64,000 nt of DNA from Termitomyces sp. T153. Taxonomy: Eukaryota; Basidiomycota; Agaricomycetes; Agaricales; Lyophyllaceae. Both the position numbers and the translations under genes were made by a program. The notes beneath the pieces are model-generated. The model did not search any database and was not told the DNA's origin. It worked only from the letters and a program-made list of their open reading frames with translations. Location: positions 106,231 through 170,230 of the forward strand of contig JACKQL020000101.1 of assembly GCA_018296165.2 (NCBI GenBank), written 5' to 3'. Shown here piece after piece: positions 56,040 to 64,000 of this stretch (the first letter of the stretch is position 1; the number at the start of each line of letters is the position of its first letter).

Positions 56040-57102
56040 TGATGAGCCCCAGTTATCGCTGAGCACCTTTTTCGGCGGTTCGGACTTAGCGGCAGCTGAC
56101 TACTTCAAATTTGACACAAGTCACAACACTCAGCGCACAGGACTTGGCCCTAGGATTGGACCGAAGCACAAGACTCTAGTGACCACGAGACTTATCGATC
56201 ACGGGGAACATCACGCGAAGCCTGGAACATGGGCCTGGACCATCAAGGCCTAGACCCCCTTGGCGACGATTATTAGCAACCTTAGCGATCCTGGCAACAA
56301 AACGGCATTCCTTTACTATATATGGACATATTACCAGACGCGTACCTTTTTACTATCATTCCCCTTGTCGAGCTTACCAACATCCCTGAACGGTGTTCTT
56401 ACTTCAGGTATTGACATCGGACTCGTTCTCTTTTTGGTTCTTATTAGCAATTAGTCATTGCCAAGGCCTCACCCATGACTTTTTACTTAGTTACGGACTG
56501 ACGCCTGGCACGCAACCTAAACACCGTGGCAGACGCCGCCGCTAGTGGCGCTTAATTACTTACCTTCCCTTACTATACTTCGAAAACATATAAATACTGC
56601 CTGCACATAGACATCACCCCATCGAATTTTACCATCGCATCACCATCGTATTACTCCCCCATCTATAAGCTACCAGCTTAAGGGTATCATTTACCTCATC
56701 TCATTCCCTCATCTCGTCTTCGACCTTGGCTTAGCGACAAACCTCTCCAACTTCGACCTCGACTTAGTGTGGTACCGACTACGGGTGCCTATTAGCGTTA
56801 CTTCAACTTAGTGACGCTAGCAATTGCGGCTAGCAATAAGTTTACGTTCGTCCTTCGATCTCAGTTTTACTCTTACTGCTGTCTCTCTCCTTTATTCTCC
56901 CCACCACCGTTTCAGTTTCGCTGCGACTATCGTTAGCAGTAGCGATTCTTTTCGACTTCACTTCCACGCCACCACTTTAGCTCTAGTTCTCTGGGACGGT
57001 TGCTGACTCACCCTCAACTATTAACTTCCTATTGCCAGCTACCCCATCTAGTGACAAGTGTTAGGTTTCCTGCACGGCACTAGGCGGCATAGGAGCACAT
57101 CA
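56040..57102 (+). repeat. Solo LTR (S family) inside the 5' LTR of element 3
   Basis: The 1063-bp insert reads TGATGAGCCCCAG to GAGCACATCA, with the 4-bp duplication CCTT (56036-56039 and 57103-57106). It is the youngest insertion in the nest. It is CpG-rich and closely matches the solo LTR at 40977-42071, where many of the same CG sites read TG or CA. Confidence 0.92.
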
Positions 57103-58194
57103 CCTTACTAGGTGGACGCGATGTCCTGCGCTTATAACCAGGCGTCCAGAGTTGGAGCGGAGGTGGGGGAAGCTTGCGAGGGGATCCCTAGGAGGAGCGG
57201 CCTGAGTAAGTCCTGAATGGTCCAGAGGAGTCTAAGACCAAAGGTACTAGTCGTTGACCCAGGGCGGGTGTCAAGGCTAGTTCATGGGCACACAAATAGA
57301 TTGCGGGGTAAGGGGAGGCTTCTCAGGTGATGGGGGCGGGGTCAGAGCTGGATTGGGGATTACCAGGGCTTGATGAGTTCTGGGGCCGAGTGGGTAGCGA
57401 GGTTCAGAGTTGTCGTAAGAATGTTTGGGTTGTGGCGCGTGTGCGGAGTTCGTACTGACGTAGGGAGCAAGGGAAACTTAGAGGAACAAAGGAAATATGT
57501 ATAGTCGAGACGAGACGGCAACAAGACAAGACTGAGAAAAAAGATAGATTCAAAACTTAAAAACAAGAATAGAGACGAGACGAGAGACAAAACATAGGAA
57601 ACCGGTAAATGTAATATCAAGACTAAAGTTCAAGGAGTTATTCTACGACTTATATACTGACTACTGGGTACCTCAGAGGGCGGCAGATATGGTGGCGGGG
57701 GTCGATGGAGCTGTGCGGAGTCGATGGGTGTCGGGTACAATCCAAGGTTGGGCCGCAGCAGTATTCTGATGGGATCAGTTGGGGGCGCAGCTGCTCCGGG
57801 GACATTGTGATACTCTGGGACGGGTCAGGTAAACTAGGGTAGGGGGTCGGGGCCTTATGACGTGGCCAGGAAAGGTGGGGGAAGGTTTCAGGGGAGTGTT
57901 GATGGTTACAGAGAGGGAGTTGCCGTCAGGGTTTGCCGGAGAAGCATTGGAGTTATCCAGTGTGGGCGCGAAAGTGTGGGCAGGGTTCAGGGGAGTTAGA
58001 CGGGAAATCGGGAGGGGTTGGGAGCAGTGTCTAGGGAGCGGGTCATGACAGCTGTGAGTTTGCTGCAAATGCCTCAGCCAGATGCTGAGAAGTTGTCTGA
58101 CTGGCCTGAATCTCTGCCACTGTAGGAGGGGGACAGAGGGTTGTAGCATAAATCAGATCACCCACTTCTATGGTCTCATCTGGGGACTCTGCAT

Positions 58195-58620
58195 CTAGAA
58201 TACAGGTCCATTTTCCTTCACCTTCCTCTTCCTCTGGAGATTCACACCCAACAGCTTGGACATCCTCATAGAGGGCCTCTCTATGAGGGAATGCCAGAGG
58301 GGAGGACTCAGGAGGTCAAGATCAGCATAAGGGAGATGCCCAGCATAACAGGCACACACAGCAGCATGCTCACAAACTTTGGCTCTCTGCTCTTTACAGG
58401 CTTCTTCTGTGCAGGTAATGCAGCGATGTAGGCAAGGACTCATCTTCACCTCTCCCTTAGCCCAGTCAATCTCTGGGTTGTGTTCACATAGCCAGGTGAA
58501 CCCCAAGATCATGTCTTGCTTTCCCAAACTAGTGATGGCAAAAGTGGCTTGCTCTGAGTGGTCTTGGTAGTGGAGGACCAGGTCTACCATGGAGCAAATA
58601 GAGCCAGCTTCATTGAGCAT
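58195..58620 (-). pseudogene. Retropepsin region of element 2
   Basis: The frame reads GSICSMVDLVLHYQDHSEQA and GKQDMILGFTWLCEHNPEID, the C-terminal half of a Ty3 PR, homologous to element 1 at 39411-39806. The DSG half lies further right with stops (about 58770-58720). The right edge of element 3 is 140 bp to the left. Confidence 0.78.
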
Positions 58621-59199
58621 ACCATTAACATTGTATACAGGGATAGGATGAGAATACAGGGATAGAACAAGAAAGGGGGCGAGTAGTCAGGCAGTATTGT
58701 TGCACATAGTCAGTGTCAAGGAAGAGGCCTGTTGCACCACTGTCAAGGAGAGCAACCACACTTCAAATCTGCTGGGTGTCTATTGTCTCAATTTCTACCT
58801 GTAGCTTCAGGGAGTTAGTAGAAGGGGTGGAAGCAACAACATAATGATAAGGGAGGCAGTGTTCCCATACAGGGATCCAAAGGCATGGGCTAGGGAGTGT
58901 GTTTCCAGCTGAGGCTTTAGCTGGAGGGGGAGTTTGTATGTTTGAGGAGGGGCTTATTGTTTTGGGCATAGTATCAACAATGGCAACAGATATATTTGAT
59001 TCTATGGACAGGGGGGTGAAATGATTAGTACTGGGCAACAGGGGCATACTGGTCATCCATTGCCCTTTTAAAAATCCTAGACTCTGTAGGAACCTCCTCT
59101 AATACATTGGCCACTTCTTCAGAATGGACAGCTATAGGTGCATCTGAAGAGGGGGTTCCTGTGGCATCCTGGGCTGCAAGGAGTTCGATGAACAGCTCT

Positions 59200-60331
59200 T
59201 CTTGCTCTGATGCTGACAAGTAGCAAGCTTCTAGCCCTTGAGGACAGTAACAGGCAAAATGACCTGCCTTCCCACAGCATCAACACAGCAAAGGGGTAGT
59301 GGACTGCTGTTAGGAAGCATCAACACAGCAAAGGGGTAGTGGACTGCTGTCAGGAAGCATCAACATCCATTAGGACTCCTTGGGGTAGGGAGTGCAGAGG
59401 AGCAACATGAGGTATGAAGGAAGGAGCTGCACCTGGTCATGAGGATGCTAATGCAGGTGCAGAAGAGGGAGCTTGGGGGGTGAACCCTCTATGAGAAAAA
59501 GGAAAGGTCAAAGGTTGCGTCCACCACAACTCACATTGCAGTTCTATGAGCTGCCACTGCTCATGTGCCACCTTGTACCAGGTATTGACATGCTCATCAT
59601 CTGGGTGCCCCTATATGATCCCTGAAAGAGGGGTGGAGTCCATCACAGAAGGTTAGGCAGAGTTGTAGACTATTCAGATATCCAGCCTGTTCAACTAAGG
59701 CATGAAAGGAGTCAATGTACTCATCAAGTGACTGCTTTCCTTGACCATACTGAGTTTGGTCTCAAAGGGAAAGAGCTGCAGTTTTGGCAGGGTCAATGGG
59801 GAAGAACTCCACTCAGAACTCCTTCTCAAACTCTGTCCAGCTAGAGAAACTCTCTACTCCTCCTGGGCATTGAAAGAGACACAGTGCATAAGTTGAGGCT
59901 TGACCAGCCTTCATGTAGGAGAGGACCCAGGCAATTTTTAAGGCATCTGAGATAAAGGCTTTACCACTCAGCTGGATATAGGTGATGCAGGACTGGAGGA
60001 AATGTTCTCCAGACTTACGATCTCCATCATATACATCAGGAAGTGCAGGACAAGGGAGTTTGGAACAAGGAGCTGAAAGGCCTAAGCCAGATGCAGACAC
60101 AGACCATTCTGCAGCAGCTGGAGCCAAAAAGCCTGAGCTAGGTGCAGACACAAACTGTTCTGCATCTGCTGGGGGCATCAAAGGAGTGGTAGGAGCAAGG
60201 GGGAGATGTTCCAGAAGGGCTTGTAGAGAAAGAGACACTGCTTCAGTAGTTTGATAGAGTCCAGTGAGTTCAGCCATGTAGGAAGTAAGGGAGGCTTGGG
60301 TAAGTTGAACCTGTGTCTCCAGGGACAGCAA
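59200..60331 (-). pseudogene. gag of element 2
   Basis: The frame 60331-59813 starts in SLETQVQLTQASLTSYMAEL and includes YDGDRKSGEHFLQSCITYIQ and WTEFEKEF, matching the element 1 gag. Further left are damaged continuations and a short direct repeat (about 42 bp twice near 59276-59360). A Cys-containing knuckle remnant is at about 59240-59280. Confidence 0.75.
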
Positions 60332-60516
60332 ACAACTCCAGGCATTGTCCTAGGGGCTTGAAGTGTTAGGGGGAGGTGCTGGAGGGGTTGGCTGGGTCAT
60401 AGGAAGGGCACAGAGGCACTAAGACACTGGTGGGGGAGAGACCTTTTGAGGAACCAAGTAGAAGCTCAAGTAACTAAAAAGGGGGCTCCCAAACCAGATC
60501 TAGAGACTTGTTCTGC

Positions 60517-60957
60517 TGTAAGGGTGACCTCTGGAGGCTGTGGCTCAATCACACAGCTGGCAAAGGGAAATCCAAAGTCTATTCAGTACTGTACAGTGTC
60601 TACTGAGATAACTACTCACCTGGCAAAGAGAAATCCAAAGAGAACAAGTCTGGGGATTTCCTAGGCCAGGTGTGACACTTCAGAGGCTTCAGAAGTGTGA
60701 GAAACAACTGTACAGTATGACAGAGAAAAAAGACACAAGTGATGTGTCAGCAATTGGTCAGCAGTTACATAAGCCAGTGGCAGTGTCAAAAGGGCCACAC
60801 TTGTCTGAATTATTGACAGAGAACCACTGCAGCCTGAGGGCTGAAACTAGGACCAATAGATAGGGAAAAGGAAGGAGAATAAAGGAAAACTAGAATGGAG
60901 CAAATCTGACAAGAACTGGAGAAGGAGAAGGGGAAACAAGTGAGATGTCCCCTGACA
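60517..60957 (-). repeat. 5' LTR of element 2
   Basis: It is 441 bp long, equal in length to the 3' LTR at 42676-43116. It contains agaacaagtct (forward, 60641-60651), the complement of the primer-binding region agacttgttct at 60504-60514. Confidence 0.9.
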
Positions 60958-60962
60958 GAAGG

Positions 60963-62100
60963 GGATAACAGCAACATTGTGCTCCTCCACTCTGAATTGT
61001 TCACAATCTGAGCCATGGAGGGTCTCACCATTGAGGGAGCAGAGGCAGACATTCTCCAGGACATATGGCAGAGTAATCAGGATGGTCAGCAGAAGCAGCT
61101 TGTGACACAAGCCACTCAGATGCTGAAGTCAGGGCATACCACTGGTGTCAAGGCAGTCTGCACTGACAAATGGGCCCTCCAAGATGAAATCCTGACCTTC
61201 TGAGACTGTATCTATGTCCCCAACATTCCAGAGCTCTGCCGGAGGATTGTGGAGCAACACCATGACTCCCACATCACAGGGCACCCTGGACAGTAGAAGA
61301 CACTGGAGCTAGTATTACAGAACTACTGGTGGCCCCAGATGTCCCAGTATATTAGGTCCTACACTAGTACCTGCAATCTCTGCCTCTGAACCAAGCCCCA
61401 ATGCTGACTCCCCTATGGACAGTTACACCCACTACACATGCCCATGAAGCAATGGAGCATGGCATCTGTGGACTTCATTGTAGAGCTCCCCAATGCCCAT
61501 GGTTACAATGCAATCATGGTGGTGGTAGATATGTATGGCAAGCAAGTGCACTTCATTCTGACCCACACTACCTGTTCTGCCATGGATGCTGCAAACCTGT
61601 ACTAGAGGAATGTCTGGAAGCTCCATGGCCTCTCCAACACCTATGTCTCAGATTGGGGACCACAATTTGTGGCAGAGTTCACCTAGGAGCTCTACCAACT
61701 GCTCAGAGTGAAGCTCCACACCACTACTGCCTACCACCCACAGTCCAATGGCCAGACAGAATGCATAAAGCAGGAGTTGGAGCAGTATCTCCACCTCTTT
61801 TGCAACAAGTGCCAAGATGACTGGGATGAACTCCTCCCCAATGCTGAATTCCAGTACAACAACCACATTCAGGCATCCACCCAGTTTTCCCCATTCTTCC
61901 TTGATGTGGGATGGCATCTGCACATGGGTTTTGAACCCTGGGCCCAACCCTCATAGAATGAGGCAGTAAACAAATTTGTGGACTGGATGAAGAGGTCACA
62001 GGAGGAGGCCCAAGCAGTGCTAGCAAAGGCAAAGGACAACATGGCACAATACTACAACTGCAGGAGAACCCCAGAGTGCAAATATCAGCCCAGAGATTGA
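60963..62100 (+). pseudogene. Integrase of element 1, displaced half
   Basis: It continues the pol broken at 42675. Readable pieces are EGLTIEGAEADILQDIWQSN, then in one frame with stops the core ASVDFIVELPNAHGYNAIMV, and the frame 61708-61956 with TTTAYHPQSNGQTECIKQEL and DDWDELLPNAEFQYNNHIQA. Stops are mostly TAG and TGA at former CAG and CGA codons. Confidence 0.8.
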
Positions 62101-62199
62101 GTCTACCTGGATGCCTCAAACATTACAACTACCTGGCCCTCAAAAAAGCTGTTGCACTGTCAGTTGGGACCTTTCACAGTGGAATGACAGGTAGGACCC

Positions 62200-62556
62200 T
62201 TGGCCTATCAACTCTGGCTCCCTGCAGGGATGTGCCAGCTTCACCCAGTGTTCAACATAGTCAAACTAATTCTGGCCCCTAAAGATCCCATTCTGGGGCA
62301 TTGTCCACCACCTCTGCTGCCCTCTGTAGTGGTCAGTGACAATGAGAAATACAAGGTAGAGGAAATTCTGGATAGCTGTTTATTCCAGAGACAACTACAA
62401 TACAAGGTGAAGTGGAAGGGCTATGGGATCAAGGATATCTCCTGGGAGCCATGGGAGAATGTACATGCCCCCAGACTTGTCAGGGAATTCCACCAGAGAC
62501 ATCCAGACACCCCATGCACTATACAAGGGATCTACCCTATCTCACCAGTGGACTGA
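62200..62556 (+). pseudogene. Chromodomain at the pol C-terminus of element 1
   Basis: The frame contains EKYKVEEILDSCLFQRQLQ and YKVKWKGYGIKDISWEPWEN, closely matching the chromodomain of element 2. It lies immediately before the polypurine tract and 3' LTR. Confidence 0.9.
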
Positions 62557-62601
62557 GCAATCAGGGACTTCTTTTACCCTGCACATCAAGATGCCGCATG
62601 C

Positions 62602-62615
62602 TAGATGGGGGGTGA
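62602..62615 (+). promoter_or_regulatory. Polypurine tract of element 1
   Basis: The sequence agatggggggtga directly precedes the 3' LTR start TGTCAGGGG. Confidence 0.75.
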
Positions 62616-62986
62616 TGTCAGGGGACTTCCATTTCCAACCTCCACAACTTGTTCCAGCACCTCTGCAGCTTGTTCAACATCTCTGGGGGGCTCTTTCTAG
62701 AACCCCAGAGATCTCCAAAGAACTGTGGGGTTCTCCATGTTACCTCAGTGATCATTGCCCTAGGGTTAGGAGTAGCTCCAGTCATCTGTACAGTAGTTCC
62801 CATGCCTCCGCCACCCACTGATGCACCACACCAAGCAGCAGGGATCCTTAGACTTGTTCTCTTCAGATTCCCCTCTGCTAGGTGATTAGTTACTGATTGT
62901 ATTGTTGTCCACTCTGCTAATATACTTCAGATTCCCCTCTGCTAGCTGCGTGACTCTGATCCGCCGCTCCAGAGGTTGCCCTTACA
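62616..62986 (+). repeat. 3' LTR of element 1
   Basis: It is 371 bp, TGTCAGGGGAC to GCCCTTACA. It pairs with the split 5' LTR (60 + 309 bp) and is followed by the TSD AAAGC. The next bases (cagaagaaaagcatgttgat) continue the transposon ORF fragment interrupted at 37009. Confidence 0.92.
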
Positions 62987-62991
62987 AAAGC

Positions 62992-63341
62992 CAGAAGAAA
63001 AGCATGTTGATATGTAAGCAGAGATTTAGTTTTTTTTTTCAATTACAAATTGAAGCACTTACATTCAAAAGTATCTAGCCTTGCTGATAGGGATATATGC
63101 TTGTGTGTTTTACTGGTGGTGGGATTGGGCATCAAATTACACAAGAAGCAACTCTTGACATGAAAAAGAAGATGGAAAAGGCATATTTTCCAGGCACATC
63201 AGTCTTTTCATCTGAGGATTGAGATTCCACATCACACACGACAAATTAGCGTATTCACATTATGTATCTAGCACTCATCAACGAAGTACTGAAATGTCCC
63301 CATGACCTTTGAATACTATATGACAGTCCGCTGTATCAATT
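62992..63341. other. End of the transposon fragment, then intergenic DNA
   Basis: The first about 35 bp match the transposon-type ORF (compare the minus strand at about 32930). The rest contains a T-run (about 63031) and presumably the 3' UTR of the gene to the right; nothing else is seen. Confidence 0.5.
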
Positions 63342-64000
63342 TCATGATTCGTAAATTCGTTCTTCCAGCCTCCGCATCTCCTCTTTCATTGCTGCAAGCT
63401 GTGATCTGATTTCAGTCCAATCTACTTCGAACTTCTTAGACGACAACAACGGTTCATCATTCCCATCGATTGGTGAAGGAAATATGAAGTACGGGCCCTC
63501 CATTGAGCCGTTTTGTGTAAGATCTTGTTGTGCATTGACAGCGTTGAAGGGGTCGTCGAGTTGTCCATAGGAAGGAAGCGGCCAGATGGAGGGCTTAATC
63601 GATGGAAGGGCTGTCATGTTGTCAACAGAAGCGACTTGCTCTGGACAAGGGGTGATCGTCGAGAAATCATGGAGCAAGGCCAAGTCTGATAGCTGTGGGT
63701 ACAGCACATCTGGAGGGAGGTCAATTACGTTCTGCCGGAGTCAGAAATAGACACACTTATGTGCGGCGATATTTGTTCCTCATATTGGTCAAAAAATGCA
63801 CTGTAATCGAAGGATTTTGTCGATATCTCTAGGCCGTTATAGAGAGCGTTGTCAGATATCAGAGATGGAACATAATCTATAGCTTGAGGTGGGGCTACGG
63901 AACCGATGAGCTGGAGCAAAGTAGTATCAAATAGAAACATACGAAGATTCTCAGAGATTGATTCCGCCGAGAGTGATGGTGTATCTTCATCTGGAGTAGA
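63342..64000 (-). CDS. Unidentified host protein, C-terminal part (possible transcription factor)
   Basis: The frame enters at the right edge. My model splices 64000-63755 to 63707-63342 through a 47-bp intron (63708-63754, gtgtgt to ctccag), giving an uninterrupted frame of about 204 codons. The sequence is acidic and aromatic, with Ser and Asn (for example FDYSAFFDQYEEQISPHI and PSIWPLPSYGQLDDPFNAV). It ends in a short charged helix, VDWTEIRSQLAAMKEEMRRL, that looks like a coiled coil. Such a tail is common in fungal transcription factors, including Zn2Cys6 and homeodomain proteins, but no DNA-binding domain is inside the window. Codon use and CpG content look like the host genes, not the transposons. 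Confidence 0.6.

Larger units (their letters stand above)
46189..58050 (-). mobile_element. Ty3/gypsy element 3 (minus strand, inserted in element 2)
   Basis: The TSD GCTGT lies at 46184-46188 and 58051-58055. The 3' LTR is 46189-47179 (991 bp); the 5' LTR is 55993-58050, which is also exactly 991 bp once the inserted solo LTR and its 4-bp duplication are removed. Order on the minus strand: LTR, gag, zinc knuckle, two retropepsin-like domains, RT, RNase H, integrase, chromodomain, then an antisense gene, polypurine tract and LTR. Without the solo LTR it is 10.8 kb, large for Ty3. It is CpG-rich with few stops (one TAA just after RT, two or three more downstream), so it is recent but probably no longer autonomous. 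Confidence 0.93.
42676..60957 (-). mobile_element. Ty3/gypsy element 2 (minus strand, inserted in element 1)
   Basis: It has two LTRs of exactly 441 bp, 42676-43116 (3') and 60517-60957 (5'), and the TSD GAAGG at 42671-42675 and 60958-60962. It is a chromodomain-type Ty3: gag and PR lie at 58.2-60.3 kb, RT, integrase and chromodomain at 43.2-46.1 kb, with element 3 between them. Without element 3 and its duplication it is 6.4 kb. The LTRs differ mostly by C/T and G/A changes. It is CpG-poor and interrupted by many stops. Confidence 0.9.
37010..62986 (+). mobile_element. Ty3/gypsy element 1 (outermost host of the nest)
   Basis: A plus-strand chromodomain-type Ty3 element is flanked by the TSD AAAGC (37005-37009 and 62987-62991). 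The 5' LTR is 37010-37069 plus 37546-37854 (split by the fold-back); the 3' LTR is 62616-62986. Gag, PR, RT and RNase H lie at 38.0-42.67 kb; integrase and chromodomain lie at 61.0-62.6 kb. The two halves are separated by element 2, and a solo LTR splits RT from RNase H. After removing the inserts (18287, 1099 and about 476 bp) the element is about 6.1 kb, a normal size. It is CpG-poor and has many stops, so it is inactive. Confidence 0.88.

Overview
The window is nuclear DNA of a filamentous basidiomycete, most likely an agaricomycete. The genes carry many 47-70 bp introns, and the order MIP - HD1 - HD2 is the classical A (HD) mating-type locus. Positions 1-17.1 kb are gene-dense. In order they hold a PPR protein (cut by the left edge), SEC61 gamma, COG1, a TMEM115/DUF1751 membrane protein, a FAM32A-like protein, a WHIM1-domain protein, the mitochondrial intermediate peptidase MIP, and the divergent homeodomain pair HD1 (minus) and HD2 (plus). 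All gene models were built by hand from splice signals. For eight of the nine the exon lengths close in frame; one COG1 junction is unresolved.

From about 17.1 to 63.0 kb I recognise no host gene. This block lies directly beside HD2 and is made of transposable elements in layers. Its left part (18.3-36.6 kb) holds an LTR element with a gag remnant, a decayed Helitron broken by a solo LTR, a rearranged Ty3/gypsy remnant, a decayed class II transposon-type ORF, and two copies of a non-LTR retroposon with 14-bp target duplications. One of those copies has a tRNA-like head. At 36.6-37.5 kb there is a 451-bp inverted repeat whose arms I read as identical.

Positions 37.0-63.0 kb are a Russian-doll nest whose boundaries can be fixed by target-site duplications and matching LTR lengths. 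A transposon-ORF fragment is split by Ty3 element 1 (plus strand, 371-bp LTR, TSD AAAGC). Element 1 is split by Ty3 element 2 (minus strand, 441-bp LTRs, TSD GAAGG) and by a solo LTR (TSD AGGT). Element 2 is split by Ty3 element 3 (minus strand, 991-bp LTRs, TSD GCTGT), and the 5' LTR of element 3 is split by another solo LTR (TSD CCTT). Elements 1 and 2 are strongly CpG-poor and full of stops. Element 3 is CpG-rich and nearly intact, as expected for the youngest full element.

The most unusual observations lie in these elements. Element 3 carries, between its pol gene and 3' LTR, an antisense spliced gene of about 504 codons with a Zn2Cys6-like cysteine cluster. It also has two consecutive retropepsin-like domains. 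Elements 1-3 all have a primer-binding region complementary to their own predicted mRNA 5' end, as in Tf1/sushi self-priming elements, instead of a tRNA site.

The last 0.7 kb contains the 3' end of another host gene on the minus strand, which I cannot name with confidence.
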